Source: 9FT-COMBO-48-23 sp963754385
GTDB taxonomy: Bacteria > Chloroflexota > Dehalococcoidia > GIF9 > UBA5629
Direction: 5' to 3'
DNA length: 64,000 bases
Assembly (NCBI GenBank): GCA_963754385.1
Contig: CAVWGE010000003.1
Coordinates: forward strand, 124,001-188,000
Below are positions 1-7,982 of this stretch, in pieces. The notes beneath the pieces were generated by a model. It saw nothing but the letters and a program-made list of their open reading frames with translations. It was not told the origin of the DNA and made no database searches. Made by a program: the position numbers and the translations under genes. The first letter of the stretch is position 1, and every line of letters starts with the position of its first letter.

Positions 1-1
1 A

Positions 2-2191
2 ACTCAGAACGCCCTTACAGTCTTGGAAAAGAGGTATTTGGAAAAAGATAGCCAGGGACAGGTTATTGAGACGCCAGATGAGATGTTCCGACGTGTCGCC
101 AAGCACATTGCCTCTGCTGAACTTACCTACAACCCCGGGGCAGACGTTGCCGATTGGGAAGAAAGGTTTTATCAGCTAATGTCGTCTCTGGAATTCCTGC
201 CCAATTCCCCAACCTTGATGAACGCCGGCCGAGAACTGGGTCAGCTCTCGGCTTGTTTCGTTATACCTGTCGAGGATTCCATGGAATCAATTTTTAATGC
301 GGTAAAATACACAGCTTTAATCCACAAAAGCGGTGGCGGCACCGGCTTCTCCTTCTCCCGTCTCAGACCCAAGAAAGACAGGGTTGGTTCCACCGGCGGT
401 GTCGCTAGCGGTCCAGTATCTTTTATGCGAGCCTTCGACACAGCAACTGATGTAATCAAGCAGGGTGGCATGCGCCGTGGTGCCAATATGGCTATCCTCA
501 ACGTCGACCATCCCGATATCATGGACTTCATCACAGCTAAAGAAGACCCAAGAGCGCTAACTAATTTCAATCTATCGGTCGCCGTAACCAACGAGTTCAT
601 GGAGGCTGCAGAGAAAAACAGGGAGTATAATCTAGTAAATCCACGTACCAAAGAGCTTGTCGAAAAACTAAACGCCAGAGAGGTTTTCAGAAAAATTACA
701 GAGACAGCCTGGCATACTGGTGACCCTGGTATCGTTTTCATTGATAATATAAACAGAAACAACCCCACCCCAAAGCTAGGCAAAATAGAAAGCACCAATC
801 CCTGCGGTGAGCAGCCTTTACTGCCGTTTGAGTCCTGTAATCTAGCCTCAATCAACCTCTCCAATATGGTCAAAAACGGAGATGGCAAACCTGAAATTGA
901 CTATGGCAAGCTGAGCCGGACTGTCAGTCTGGGTGTCCGCTTTCTCGATGATGTTATAGACGTTAATAAATTCCCTCTGCCCCAAATCGAGAAAATGACC
1001 AAAGCCACTAGAAAGATAGGGCTTGGCATCATGGGATTTGCTGACCTGTTGATCAAACTCCGCATTCCCTACAATTCTGATAAAGCATTAGAAGTAGCTG
1101 AGAACATCATGCGCTTTATATCTGAAGAAGCGACCAGAGAATCAGTGAAACTGGGAGAGGAACGAGGCTTATTCCCTGCTTTCAAAGGCAGCATTTACGA
1201 TACAAACAACGGCTTAAGACCCAGGAATGCTTCGCGGACTACCATTGCCCCCACCGGGACATTAAGCATAATTGCCGGCTGTTCCAGCGGCATCGAGCCC
1301 CTCTTTGCTCTAAGTTATAGTCGCCACATCCTAGATGGTCAGCAACTAATAGAAGTCAATCCCTACTTCGAAGAAACAGCCAGGAAAGAGGGCTTCTACT
1401 CCCCAGAATTAATGCAACAGCTCGCTGAGGGAAAAATGCTGCGAGATGTCGAGAATGTGCCCGATTGGGTAAAAGATGTCTTTGTCACCGCTCATGACAT
1501 AACACCTGAGTGGCACGTGAGAATGCAGACAGCTTTCCAGAAGTTCACCGATAGCGCCGTTTCCAAAACAGTTAATCTTCCGCACGAAGCCACAATAGAA
1601 GATATAGCTGAAATATACATGCTTGCCTACAAGCTTGGATTGAAAGGGATAACTATCTACCGAGACCGAAGCCGCGAAAGCCAGGTTCTAAACCTTGCTC
1701 ACATAGAAGGGGCACAAGAAGCCAAGCTCACACCAAGACCACGACCCAAAGTTACCAAAGGAGTCACCGAGCGAGTAACCACCGGCTGCGGCTACATATA
1801 TGTCACCGTAAACTTCGACGACAAAGGAATCTGTGAAGTTTTTTCCAGCCTGGGAAAATCCGGCGGCTGTGCCTCGGCACAACTGGAAGCTACCAGCCGG
1901 CTAATCTCCTTAGCCTTAAGGTCAGGCATTGACCTAGCCTCTGTAGCCAAACATCTGCGTGGTATTCGATGCCCGTCTGTTGCCTGGGAAGAAGGGCGTG
2001 CTGTTCTTTCCTGCGCTGATGCTATCGCCAGCGTACTAGAGAAATACACTAAAGCCGAGGACACGGACACCTCCAAGGACTTTGGGGTAGCTAAGAACTG
2101 GGCTGGACAATGCCCTGAGTGTGGTAACATACTGATTTACCAGGAGGGCTGCCATATCTGCCCCAGTTGCGGTTACACTAAGTGCGGGTAG
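2..2191 (+). CDS. nrdJ: Adenosylcobalamin-dependent (class II) ribonucleotide reductase, 5'-truncated by window edge
   Basis: Reduces ribonucleotides to deoxyribonucleotides using a B12-derived radical, so it works with or without oxygen. The frame is open from base 2, and residues before the TTG at 23 (TQNALTV) continue the usual class II N-terminus, so the real start lies upstream of the window. Visible landmarks, numbered from the TTG: LPNSPTLMNAG near 59-69, the first active-site cysteine in SACF near 78, NPCGEQ near 259, the ESCNLASINLS segment, and APTGTLS. A TSCPD-type domain follows (TGCGYIYVTV onward). The C-terminal tail carries CPECG and CPSCG pairs, suited to re-reducing the active site. 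No ATP-cone is visible in the part present. It stands alone on the + strand, 32 bp before the next gene. The family call is firm; only the 5' end is missing. Confidence 0.95.
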   Translation, partial: TQNALTVLEKRYLEKDSQGQVIETPDEMFRRVAKHIASAELTYNPGADVADWEERFYQLMSSLEFLPNSPTLMNAGRELGQLSACFVIPVEDSMESIFNAVKYTALIHKSGGGTGFSFSRLRPKKDRVGSTGGVASGPVSFMRAFDTATDVIKQGGMRRGANMAILNVDHPDIMDFITAKEDPRALTNFNLSVAVTNEFMEAAEKNREYNLVNPRTKELVEKLNAREVFRKITETAWHTGDPGIVFIDNINRNNPTPKLGKIESTNPCGEQPLLPFESCNLASINLSNMVKNGDGKPEIDYGKLSRTVSLGVRFLDDVIDVNKFPLPQIEKMTKATRKIGLGIMGFADLLIKLRIPYNSDKALEVAENIMRFISEEATRESVKLGEERGLFPAFKGSIYDTNNGLRPRNASRTTIAPTGTLSIIAGCSSGIEPLFALSYSRHILDGQQLIEVNPYFEETARKEGFYSPELMQQLAEGKMLRDVENVPDWVKDVFVTAHDITPEWHVRMQTAFQKFTDSAVSKTVNLPHEATIEDIAEIYMLAYKLGLKGITIYRDRSRESQVLNLAHIEGAQEAKLTPRPRPKVTKGVTERVTTGCGYIYVTVNFDDKGICEVFSSLGKSGGCASAQLEATSRLISLALRSGIDLASVAKHLRGIRCPSVAWEEGRAVLSCADAIASVLEKYTKAEDTDTSKDFGVAKNWAGQCPECGNILIYQEGCHICPSCGYTKCG

Positions 2192-2223
2192 GTGACAGAA
2201 GTATATTCTGAAAGGAAGCAGTT

Positions 2224-3675
2224 GTGGATAACCGCGAGCATAGCTACTCTCAAGCCTTCAAACAGATAGCCAGGACCGCTAATTCGCCTCTACCTTTGAA
2301 AAATGTCCTTAATGCTGCAGCCAAAAGTGCAGCCAAAGGATTGAAGGCCGCTGGATGCTCCATAATGCTCCTTAATCCCCAGAAGGAACACTTGGACATC
2401 ATAGCCGCCTATGGCCTCAGCGACCTGTATATCCGAAAGGGAGCATTGAAAGCCAGTAAAAGCCTCCCTGAAGTACTAAATGGTGAACTAGTAGCCATCT
2501 TCGACTTTACCCAGGACGAGCGAACCCAATATCCAGAAGCCGCCGAAATGGAGGGCATAAGTTCAGTACTGGCAGCTCCCATCCCACAAAGAGGAGAGGT
2601 AGTTGGGGAAATCCGAATCTACACTCGCGAACCGAGACAATTCTCACAAGCCGATAAGGACTTCCTGACCACTGTGGCTAACATAGTCGCCGTTTCCTTG
2701 GAAAAAAACGAACTTTACCAGATATTGAAAGCAGAACATGAGGAAACGGCAACCAAAAGGCGAAAACTTACTGAGACTCCTGAATTACCTTCATCCTCGC
2801 TAAGACCGTCCAACTTCGGCCACCCCAGCGAAGAGGAATTCGCCAAATTGCTTGACTTCTATCGTATCGAGTGGCTCCATGAACCCCGCTCTTTCCCCTT
2901 AGCCTGGCAGGATGGCAAAGTGGTAGAGATGTTTACACCTGACTTCTACCTACCAGAGCTGGACCTCTACATCGAGCTCACTACACTAAAGCAAAGCTTG
3001 ATTACAGAAAAGAATCGCAAATTGCGTCGCCTCAGGGAACTCTATTCTGATATCAACATTAAGCTTCTCAACAAGAGCGATTACCTCAGGTTACTAGCCA
3101 AATACGGTTACGGACGCCTGAGCGGAACAAAGGTGGAAGGTGTAGACCGGGTCCTTTTCAGTCATACTCAAATCCAACGGCGTGTCAAAGCACTGGCAAA
3201 ACGCGTCTCACACGACTACACAGGGAGAAAATTGGTCCTTGTCGGCATCCTTAAAGGTGTAATGTGCTTCATGGCTGATTTAATGCAACACATCACCCTA
3301 CCGCTTAACGTGGACTTTATGGCAATCTCATACTTCGGCACCAATAACGAGTCAACAGTAAAGATAACCAAGGACCTCGATATCAGCATAGCCGGGCTTG
3401 ATGTGCTGATGGTTGAAGACATAGTAGACACCGGAATGACATTAAACTACGTTCTTAACCACCTGGCATCGCATAACCCAGCCAGTCTGCATGTTTGCAC
3501 TTTGCTGGATAAGCGAGTTCGCCGCCTTGTTGACGTCCCGTTAGACTATATAGGCTTCGAGATACCTGATGAATTCGTAGTCGGTTATGGGTTGGATTAC
3601 CATGGAGAATATAGAAATCTGCCTTTTATCGGCATGCTTAAATCTGAACTTATTGAAGAGGAGGGTAAGAAATAA
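2224..3675 (+). CDS. Three-domain fusion: GAF + PD-(D/E)xK-like domain + hypoxanthine phosphoribosyltransferase
   Basis: Starts at GTG 2224 after AAGGAAGCAGTT. Residues about 10-165 read as a GAF sensor domain. Residues about 197-295 contain FTPDFYLPELDLYIEL followed by basic KNRKLRRLRELY, which resembles a small PD-(D/E)xK nuclease-like fold. Residues about 300-480 are a complete type I phosphoribosyltransferase with the PRPP loop VEDIVDTG and the HPRT-like flexible-loop region (DFMAISYFG). The last domain should convert hypoxanthine or guanine plus PRPP to IMP or GMP. The role of the first two domains is unknown; regulation by a small ligand through GAF is an inference. At 483 aa it is far longer than ordinary HPRT (about 180 aa). 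A structured element lies directly after the stop. Domain 3 is firm, domain 1 likely, domain 2 tentative. Confidence 0.8.
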   Translation: MDNREHSYSQAFKQIARTANSPLPLKNVLNAAAKSAAKGLKAAGCSIMLLNPQKEHLDIIAAYGLSDLYIRKGALKASKSLPEVLNGELVAIFDFTQDERTQYPEAAEMEGISSVLAAPIPQRGEVVGEIRIYTREPRQFSQADKDFLTTVANIVAVSLEKNELYQILKAEHEETATKRRKLTETPELPSSSLRPSNFGHPSEEEFAKLLDFYRIEWLHEPRSFPLAWQDGKVVEMFTPDFYLPELDLYIELTTLKQSLITEKNRKLRRLRELYSDINIKLLNKSDYLRLLAKYGYGRLSGTKVEGVDRVLFSHTQIQRRVKALAKRVSHDYTGRKLVLVGILKGVMCFMADLMQHITLPLNVDFMAISYFGTNNESTVKITKDLDISIAGLDVLMVEDIVDTGMTLNYVLNHLASHNPASLHVCTLLDKRVRRLVDVPLDYIGFEIPDEFVVGYGLDYHGEYRNLPFIGMLKSELIEEEGKK

Positions 3676-3793
3676 AAAATGCCCCGAGTAACCTCGCCCT
3701 TCCCGGTTCCTCATCATTCTGGCGCTTTTCGGCCTTCGCCTACCTCGCGCCAGCTCCTCTGCCTCCCCGGTCTTAGCTTGATTACTCGGGACA
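3672..3793 (-). ncRNA. Candidate structured small RNA with own promoter and intrinsic terminator
   Basis: On the minus strand a long imperfect rod is bounded by perfect arms 3782-3790 and 3683-3691 (CCCGAGTAA with TTACTCGGG). An inner arm pair CTGGCGC/GCGCCAG encloses a GAGG-AGGCGAAGG region, and purine-rich internal loops lie between. The closing stem is followed on the minus strand by GCATTTTTTATTT, an intrinsic-terminator tail. Just upstream lies a strong promoter. No convincing SRP RNA, 6S, RNase P or tmRNA signature was found. It could instead act only as a terminator for the convergent upstream gene. Expression is inferred, not shown. Confidence 0.5.
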
Positions 3794-3799
3794 AAAGAA

Positions 3800-3828
3800 A
3801 CAGTAGCACATTCTTTACACTTTGTCAA
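3800..3828 (-). promoter_or_regulatory. Minus-strand sigma70-type promoter for the candidate ncRNA
   Basis: Reading the minus strand: -35 TTGACA (3828-3823), 17-bp spacer ending in TGC, then -10 TACTGT (3805-3800), which gives an extended -10 (TGnTAnnnT). A start near 3793 would place the transcript exactly at the rod-shaped structure. No minus-strand protein gene follows. Confidence 0.6.
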
Positions 3829-3943
3829 GCCCCCCCGGATGATATATAATATCTTTTGTCTCCGGGTTAGATGAAATCGCAGGTTTTTATCGGTTAAATA
3901 GAATGCTCGCCTAACCCGACAGAATGTTTCCCCGGAGTATGTG

Positions 3944-5182
3944 ATGGCAAAAATTTATATAATTGATGTAACCAACCGTGACGGCGTCCAGACAGCAAAC
4001 CTGGGCTTATCCAAACTCGAAAAAACAATTATAAATATTTATCTAAACGAGATGGGTGTTTTCCAGTCTGAGTTCGGTTTCCCTACCACTAAACATGAAA
4101 CAAATTACCTCCTGGCGAACCTTGAATTGGCTGAAATGGGTGCGCTGCAACCTATTCGCCTGGGTGGATGGATAAGAGCCACAGCAGCCGACGTGGAAAC
4201 AGCCTTCAAGCTCGTCCCGAAGTTAAAGCACCTCAATGTCTCGATCTCGACTTCCGAGCAAATGATTCAAGGTAAGTTTCTAGGCAAAAGGACAAAGGAC
4301 CATATCACACAGATGATGGTTGAGGCCGTAGATGCTGCTCGTTCACATGGTACCGAATCCATAGGTGTGAACGCCGAGGATGCCTCAAGAACAGACTTAG
4401 ATTACTTAATCAAGTTCGCCTCACAAGCCAAACTGCACGGCGCTGACAGACTGAGATATTGCGATACTCTTGGCTACGATAACCCGTTCACCATTTACGA
4501 AACTGTGAATGCGCTAGCCAAGGAAGTGTCTATACCTATCGAGCTCCACTGCCACGGTGACCTGGGGATGGCAGTAGCCAATTCCATTGCTGGAGCCAAA
4601 GCCGCTATAGATGCCGGGCAAGACGCTTATATCAATACAACTGTGAACGGTATCGGAGAACGGGCTGGTAATGCTGACCTTGTAGCCACTATCCTGGCAA
4701 TAACAAAATCCAAGGGGCTAGGTGACAAATACCAACTAGGAAGGCCAATCAACCTGTCCAAGGCTTGGAAAATAGCTAGATTCGCTAGCTACGCTTTTAG
4801 CGTCCCGATTCCAATAAACCAACCCGGCGTTGGAGCTAATGCCTTCGCCCACGCTTCTGGTATCCACGCAGACGGCGTATTGAAAGACCCGCAAAATTAT
4901 GAGTTATACAGCTACACCGAACTGGGACGAGGCGAACCTGACTTTGTAGATACCGGTAGCCAGATATGCGCCGGAGAATACAGCGGGATATCAGGGTTCA
5001 GTCATATAATGGGCAAGATGGAGGTAGAGTTCAAAGACCCCGCTGAGGCTGAGAAAATCCTTGAACTGGTGAGATATGCCAACGTCGCCTCGCAAAAACC
5101 GCTTGTCGAAGACCAACTGCTTTTTATCGCCAAATACCCCGACATCGCCAGGAAACTGCTGACACTAGCACCTCTATCGTAG
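3944..5182 (+). CDS. LeuA/homocitrate synthase-family acyltransferase; candidate Re-citrate synthase
   Basis: A 412-aa HMGL-like TIM barrel that condenses an acyl-CoA with a 2-oxo acid. Visible motifs: DVTNRDGVQ at the N-terminus (catalytic Arg-Asp), GVNAEDASRTD, the metal-binding ELHCHGDLGMA (HxH), and GIGERAGNADL, followed by a C-terminal region with HASGIHADGVLK. It lacks the long LeuA regulatory domain (about 500 aa in full isopropylmalate synthases), so homocitrate or citrate synthase-type proteins are closer in length. Dehalococcoides and Clostridium kluyveri use a member of this family as Re-citrate synthase, so that is a reasonable guess here. ATG 3944 is preferred over GTG 3941 because the GGAG at 3934 is better spaced. 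No leu, nif or lys neighbours help to choose the substrate. Confidence 0.8.
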   Translation: MAKIYIIDVTNRDGVQTANLGLSKLEKTIINIYLNEMGVFQSEFGFPTTKHETNYLLANLELAEMGALQPIRLGGWIRATAADVETAFKLVPKLKHLNVSISTSEQMIQGKFLGKRTKDHITQMMVEAVDAARSHGTESIGVNAEDASRTDLDYLIKFASQAKLHGADRLRYCDTLGYDNPFTIYETVNALAKEVSIPIELHCHGDLGMAVANSIAGAKAAIDAGQDAYINTTVNGIGERAGNADLVATILAITKSKGLGDKYQLGRPINLSKAWKIARFASYAFSVPIPINQPGVGANAFAHASGIHADGVLKDPQNYELYSYTELGRGEPDFVDTGSQICAGEYSGISGFSHIMGKMEVEFKDPAEAEKILELVRYANVASQKPLVEDQLLFIAKYPDIARKLLTLAPLS

Positions 5183-5255
5183 TCACGCTCCTCTTAAAAC
5201 AAAGATATATAATTTACCAAGCAGACTGCTTTAGCCAGTTCGACTGTACACGTCA

Positions 5256-5693
5256 GTGGAAATAAATTTAACACCAATCGGCTTCGTCAGAAATAATATA
5301 AAAGAACCGGGAATAGAAGACTGGCGAACGGTTACCTCTGAGATAATAATCGAGGAGAATTTAAAGGAAGCCCTCAGCCGAATAGACGAATTCTCCCACA
5401 TCATCGTCATCTACTGGATGCACAAGCTACCGCCATCGCAGCGCTCAATAATTAAAGTACACCCCCAGGCCAACCAGAACCTGCCCTTGGTTGGTGTCTT
5501 TGCCAGCCGCAGCCCGGCACGCCCTAATCCAATAGGCGTAACTACCGTAAAACTGCTGGAACGCCGGGACAATGTTCTCAAAGTTACCGGCCTGGATGCT
5601 ATAAACGGAACGCAGGTGCTGGATATTAAGCCCTATATCCCCGGCGACGACTCCTCCACCGAGGCAAAGACCCCCGGCTGGCTAACGGCATAA
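5256..5693 (+). CDS. trmO: tRNA (adenine-N6)-methyltransferase TrmO (TsaA/YaeB family)
   Basis: A 145-aa beta-barrel methyltransferase of the TrmO family, which methylates t6A37 of certain tRNAs to m6t6A using SAM. Typical segments are the N-terminal PIGFVRN, the FSHIIVIYWMHK core, and the highly conserved FASRSPARPNPIGVTTVKL with DALNGT-like DAINGTQVLDIKPYIP. The length is at the short end because the extra C-terminal region of the E. coli protein is absent, as in many bacteria and archaea. The start is GTG 5256 with only a weak ribosome site. It sits 73 bp after the synthase gene and just before tRNA-Gly. Confidence 0.88.
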   Translation: MEINLTPIGFVRNNIKEPGIEDWRTVTSEIIIEENLKEALSRIDEFSHIIVIYWMHKLPPSQRSIIKVHPQANQNLPLVGVFASRSPARPNPIGVTTVKLLERRDNVLKVTGLDAINGTQVLDIKPYIPGDDSSTEAKTPGWLTA

Positions 5694-5719
5694 CGATTAT
5701 AAAGTGCATCTCTGGCCTG

Positions 5720-5748
5720 TTGACATCGGATTATTACAGCAGTAATAT
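5720..5748 (+). promoter_or_regulatory. Promoter of tRNA-Gly(CCC)
   Basis: TTGACA at 5720-5725, a 17-bp spacer, then TAATAT at 5743-5748. Transcription would start near 5755, a few bases before the mature tRNA 5' end at 5759. Confidence 0.7.
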
Positions 5749-5758
5749 GACTACTAGT

Positions 5759-5834
5759 GCGGGTGTAATTCAGTGGTCAGAATGCTTGCTTCCCAAGCAA
5801 GACGTCGGCAGTTCGAATCTGCTCACCCGCTCCA
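5759..5834 (+). tRNA. tRNA-Gly (anticodon CCC)
   Basis: A 76-nt cloverleaf with acceptor arms GCGGGTG (5759-5765) and CACCCGC (5824-5830), anticodon stem CTTGC/GCAAG around loop TTCCCAA (anticodon CCC), T-arm with GTTCGAATC, and an encoded CCA at 5832-5834. Its 3' 48 bases are repeated exactly at 22968-23015, so it is the attachment site of island I. A promoter and a terminator flank it. Confidence 0.95.
5787..5834 (+). repeat. Attachment-site repeat of island I, left copy (in tRNA-Gly)
   Basis: 48 bp identical to 22968-23015, covering the anticodon loop to the CCA end of tRNA-Gly. Identity stops exactly after the CCA, as expected for tyrosine-integrase insertion at a tRNA 3' end. Confidence 0.88.
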
Positions 5835-5854
5835 CCAGATAGGACCTCAGATTG

Positions 5855-5884
5855 AAGCCCGGCTAAGATATCGGGCTTTTTCTG
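5855..5884 (+). terminator. Intrinsic terminator after tRNA-Gly
   Basis: Arms AAGCCCG (5855-5861) and CGGGCTT (5872-5878) with a 10-nt loop, followed by TTTCT. It lies 20 bp past the tRNA. Confidence 0.75.
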
Positions 5885-5987
5885 TCTCTTAGACCCCCTG
5901 CCTCGCTTGACTGGAGGTCACACATAGCTCACTCCAATATCACAGCATTGTCACGCTTTTTTGACAGTGCAACAAGGAGGGAACAAA

Positions 5988-6539
5988 ATGGAGACCAGGA
6001 CAGCAAGAAACTGGCGGTGGGAAAAGATGGAAAAGGCTTCTATACAGCTAAGTGTATTGGTCAGACACTTTGAGCTCTACAACAAGACTGAAGGTAAAAG
6101 CCCAAACACCATAGATTGGTATAACCAGACTCTTAAACAGTTCGGTCGCTTCCTTATTGAGAAGAAGAAGTCAAGCAAACTCGCCAAGCTAGGTGAAGCT
6201 GAAGTTCGAGAATTCATCGCCTATCTTCAAGAGCGAAGGAAGTGGCAGGATAATCCGTATGTGTTAAATCACAAGGGTAAACTTGCTGCAATAAGCATCC
6301 AGACCTACGTCCGCGCTCTAAGAGCTTTCTTCAACTGGCTATACAAAGAGGGCTATACAAGTGAAAATATGCTGGCCAGGTTGAAGCCACCCAAGGCACC
6401 AACCAGAGTGTTTGAAGTTCTGACTAAGGAAGAGATCGGGAGCATTCTGGGCAACATTGACATCAATGCGGCTTCCGGAGCCCGAGACTACGCTACTCTA
6501 ATGCTTCTATTGGATGCTGGAGTTTATTCCCCCAGGTAA
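5988..6539 (+). pseudogene. Truncated tyrosine recombinase (island I integrase)
   Basis: ATG 5988 follows AAGGAGG with 7-bp spacing, so the longer frame from TTG 5961 is not needed. The protein shows the N-terminal SAM-like core-binding domain (SPNTIDWYNQ, YVRALRAFFNWLYKEGY) and the first part of the catalytic domain, then stops at LLLDAGVYSPR. Intact relatives continue with TGxRxSEL at this point. All catalytic residues (R, K, HxxR, H, Y) are therefore lost. The break is where the frame runs into the 3' end of the convergent livF gene. Sequence pattern and length of the preserved part match the two integrases at 24873 and 55344, so all three belong to one subfamily. Confidence 0.85.
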
Positions 6540-7237
6540 GCTCTCTTGACAATGTCACTGGACTTAATCTTGTTGACATCGCCCTTCAAAACGATCCTGC
6601 CAGTCTGCAGTGCGTAACCCCTGGTGGCTGCGCCGAGGGCTAAGGGAACATTTTGTTCTACCAGAAGAACGCTAACTCCCATTTGATTTATATCCCTAAT
6701 AACCTCACCCAGCAGTTCAACCATGATAGGCGCTAGCCCCAGAGAAGGCTCATCCATTAGGAGCAGCTTTGGTTTGGCCATTAAGCCGCGGGCAATGGCC
6801 AGCATCTGTTGTTCACCCCCGCTTAAGGTGCCGGCCTTCTGACTGTGCCTCTCCCTTAGCCTGGGGAAACGCTCAAAGGCCTTTTCTATGTCCTGTTTTA
6901 TGGCCATTCTGTCATTCCGTAAACTGGCACCAAGCTTAAGGTTACTCAAAACGCTGAGGTGGGGGAAAAGCCACCGGCCTTCCGGGATATGGACTATGCC
7001 CAGTTTCACAATATTGGGAATATCTAGACCGTCTATCCTCTTACCCTGAAACCATATCTCCCCCGAGGTCAAGGGAACCAAGCCCGACAATGCCTTAAGG
7101 AGGGTGCTTTTACCGGCTCCGTTAGCTCCAATAATGCTGACTACGGACCCTTCGGCGACTTCCAGCGAAACGTCATCTAGGGCTATGGATTTCCCGTAGT
7201 GTACGGTTATGTTTTTAACCTCAAGCAGCATGTTCAC
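6524..7237 (-). CDS. livF: Liv-type ABC transporter ATPase (LivF)
   Basis: A 237-aa cytoplasmic ATPase of the branched-chain amino acid/amide family importer. Walker A GANGAGKST is at residues 37-45, signature LSGGEQQ at 138-144 and Walker B LLLMDEP at 158-164, with the H-loop position replaced by LLVEQN as is normal for LivF. It is the last gene of a livK-livH-livM-livG-livF operon on the minus strand and overlaps livG by 17 bp (11 bp if the second ATG at 7231 is used). Its stop codon overlaps the end of the broken integrase frame. The solute is unknown; next to corrinoid and acyl-CoA genes a carboxylic acid or methylated compound is as likely as an amino acid. Confidence 0.9.
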   Translation of the reverse strand: MNMLLEVKNITVHYGKSIALDDVSLEVAEGSVVSIIGANGAGKSTLLKALSGLVPLTSGEIWFQGKRIDGLDIPNIVKLGIVHIPEGRWLFPHLSVLSNLKLGASLRNDRMAIKQDIEKAFERFPRLRERHSQKAGTLSGGEQQMLAIARGLMAKPKLLLMDEPSLGLAPIMVELLGEVIRDINQMGVSVLLVEQNVPLALGAATRGYALQTGRIVLKGDVNKIKSSDIVKRAYLGE

Positions 7238-7982
7238 CGCCGAAATAAGCTCGAATTACGTCTTTATTCTTCCTTATATCTTCGGCTGAGCCCTCAGCAA
7301 TTTTCTGTCCAAAGTTAATAACTACCACCCGGTCACATAAATCCATAATCTGCATGTTGTGCTCAACCAACACGAGAGTAATCCCTTGCTGCTTTGTTTT
7401 TTTAATGGCGGTCATTGTAAAGTCGATTTCATCTGGGTTCATCCCGGCTAAGGGTTCATCGAGTAATAGCAATTTGGGTCTAATAGCCAAGGCTCTAGCC
7501 ATGCCAAGCATCTTTTGATAGCCGTGAGGTAGATTCTTAGCCAGTTCATACCTGACTTTGTCTAGTCCCACAAGCCGCAAGATTTCCAGGGACTGTTCTA
7601 AGATATACGCTTCATTACGGCGGTAGGTAGCGGTATTAAAGTATATATCTAGCAAACTTGACCTCGGGTGAAGATAGAACGATGCCGATACATTCTCCAG
7701 GACGGTAAAATCAGCAAAAAGGGGATTTAGCTGGAAGGTCCTGCCTATTCCCAGCTTGGCAATCACATGGGGTTTTCTACCAGTTATATCTGTCCCATCA
7801 AAAATCACTCGCCCTTTGGTCGGTGGGAATACTCCGGTAATTAAATTAAAGATAGTCGTTTTTCCGGCACCATTGGGACCAATTAAGCCTAATATCTCCC
7901 CTTCGTTGACATGCATGTCAAGTTGAGAGACGGCAGCCAAGCCACCAAAATACTTGGTCAGTCCACTGATTTCAATCTGCAT
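7221..7982 (-). CDS. livG: Liv-type ABC transporter ATPase (LivG)
   Basis: About 253 aa. Walker A GPNGAGKTT is at residues 35-43, Walker B LLLLDEP is followed by LAGMNPDE, and LVEHNM is the H-loop. The signature region reads LPHGYQKMLGMARAL, the degenerate form usual in LivG proteins. ATG 7982 is chosen because AAGGTGAAAGGG precedes it; a GTG at 7997 would add five residues. It overlaps the end of livM by 11 bp and the start of livF, so translation is probably coupled. It pairs with LivF as the ATPase heterodimer under the LivHM permease. Confidence 0.9.
   Translation of the reverse strand: MQIEISGLTKYFGGLAAVSQLDMHVNEGEILGLIGPNGAGKTTIFNLITGVFPPTKGRVIFDGTDITGRKPHVIAKLGIGRTFQLNPLFADFTVLENVSASFYLHPRSSLLDIYFNTATYRRNEAYILEQSLEILRLVGLDKVRYELAKNLPHGYQKMLGMARALAIRPKLLLLDEPLAGMNPDEIDFTMTAIKKTKQQGITLVLVEHNMQIMDLCDRVVVINFGQKIAEGSAEDIRKNKDVIRAYFGGEHAA

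Noticed and set aside
241..888. 215-codon minus-strand frame inside nrdJ
   Set aside because: Antisense to a clear class II ribonucleotide reductase; no ribosome site and no protein-like pattern.
3672..3793. SRP RNA (4.5S) identity for the small RNA
   Set aside because: Length and rod shape fit, but the conserved apical helix-8 sequence (GGTCAGG ... AGCAGCC type) is absent on both strands.
3541..3828. 95-codon minus-strand frame over the 3' end of the HPRT fusion
   Set aside because: It crosses the promoter, the rod-like RNA structure and the preceding gene's end; the translated sequence is low-complexity basic and unlike a protein.
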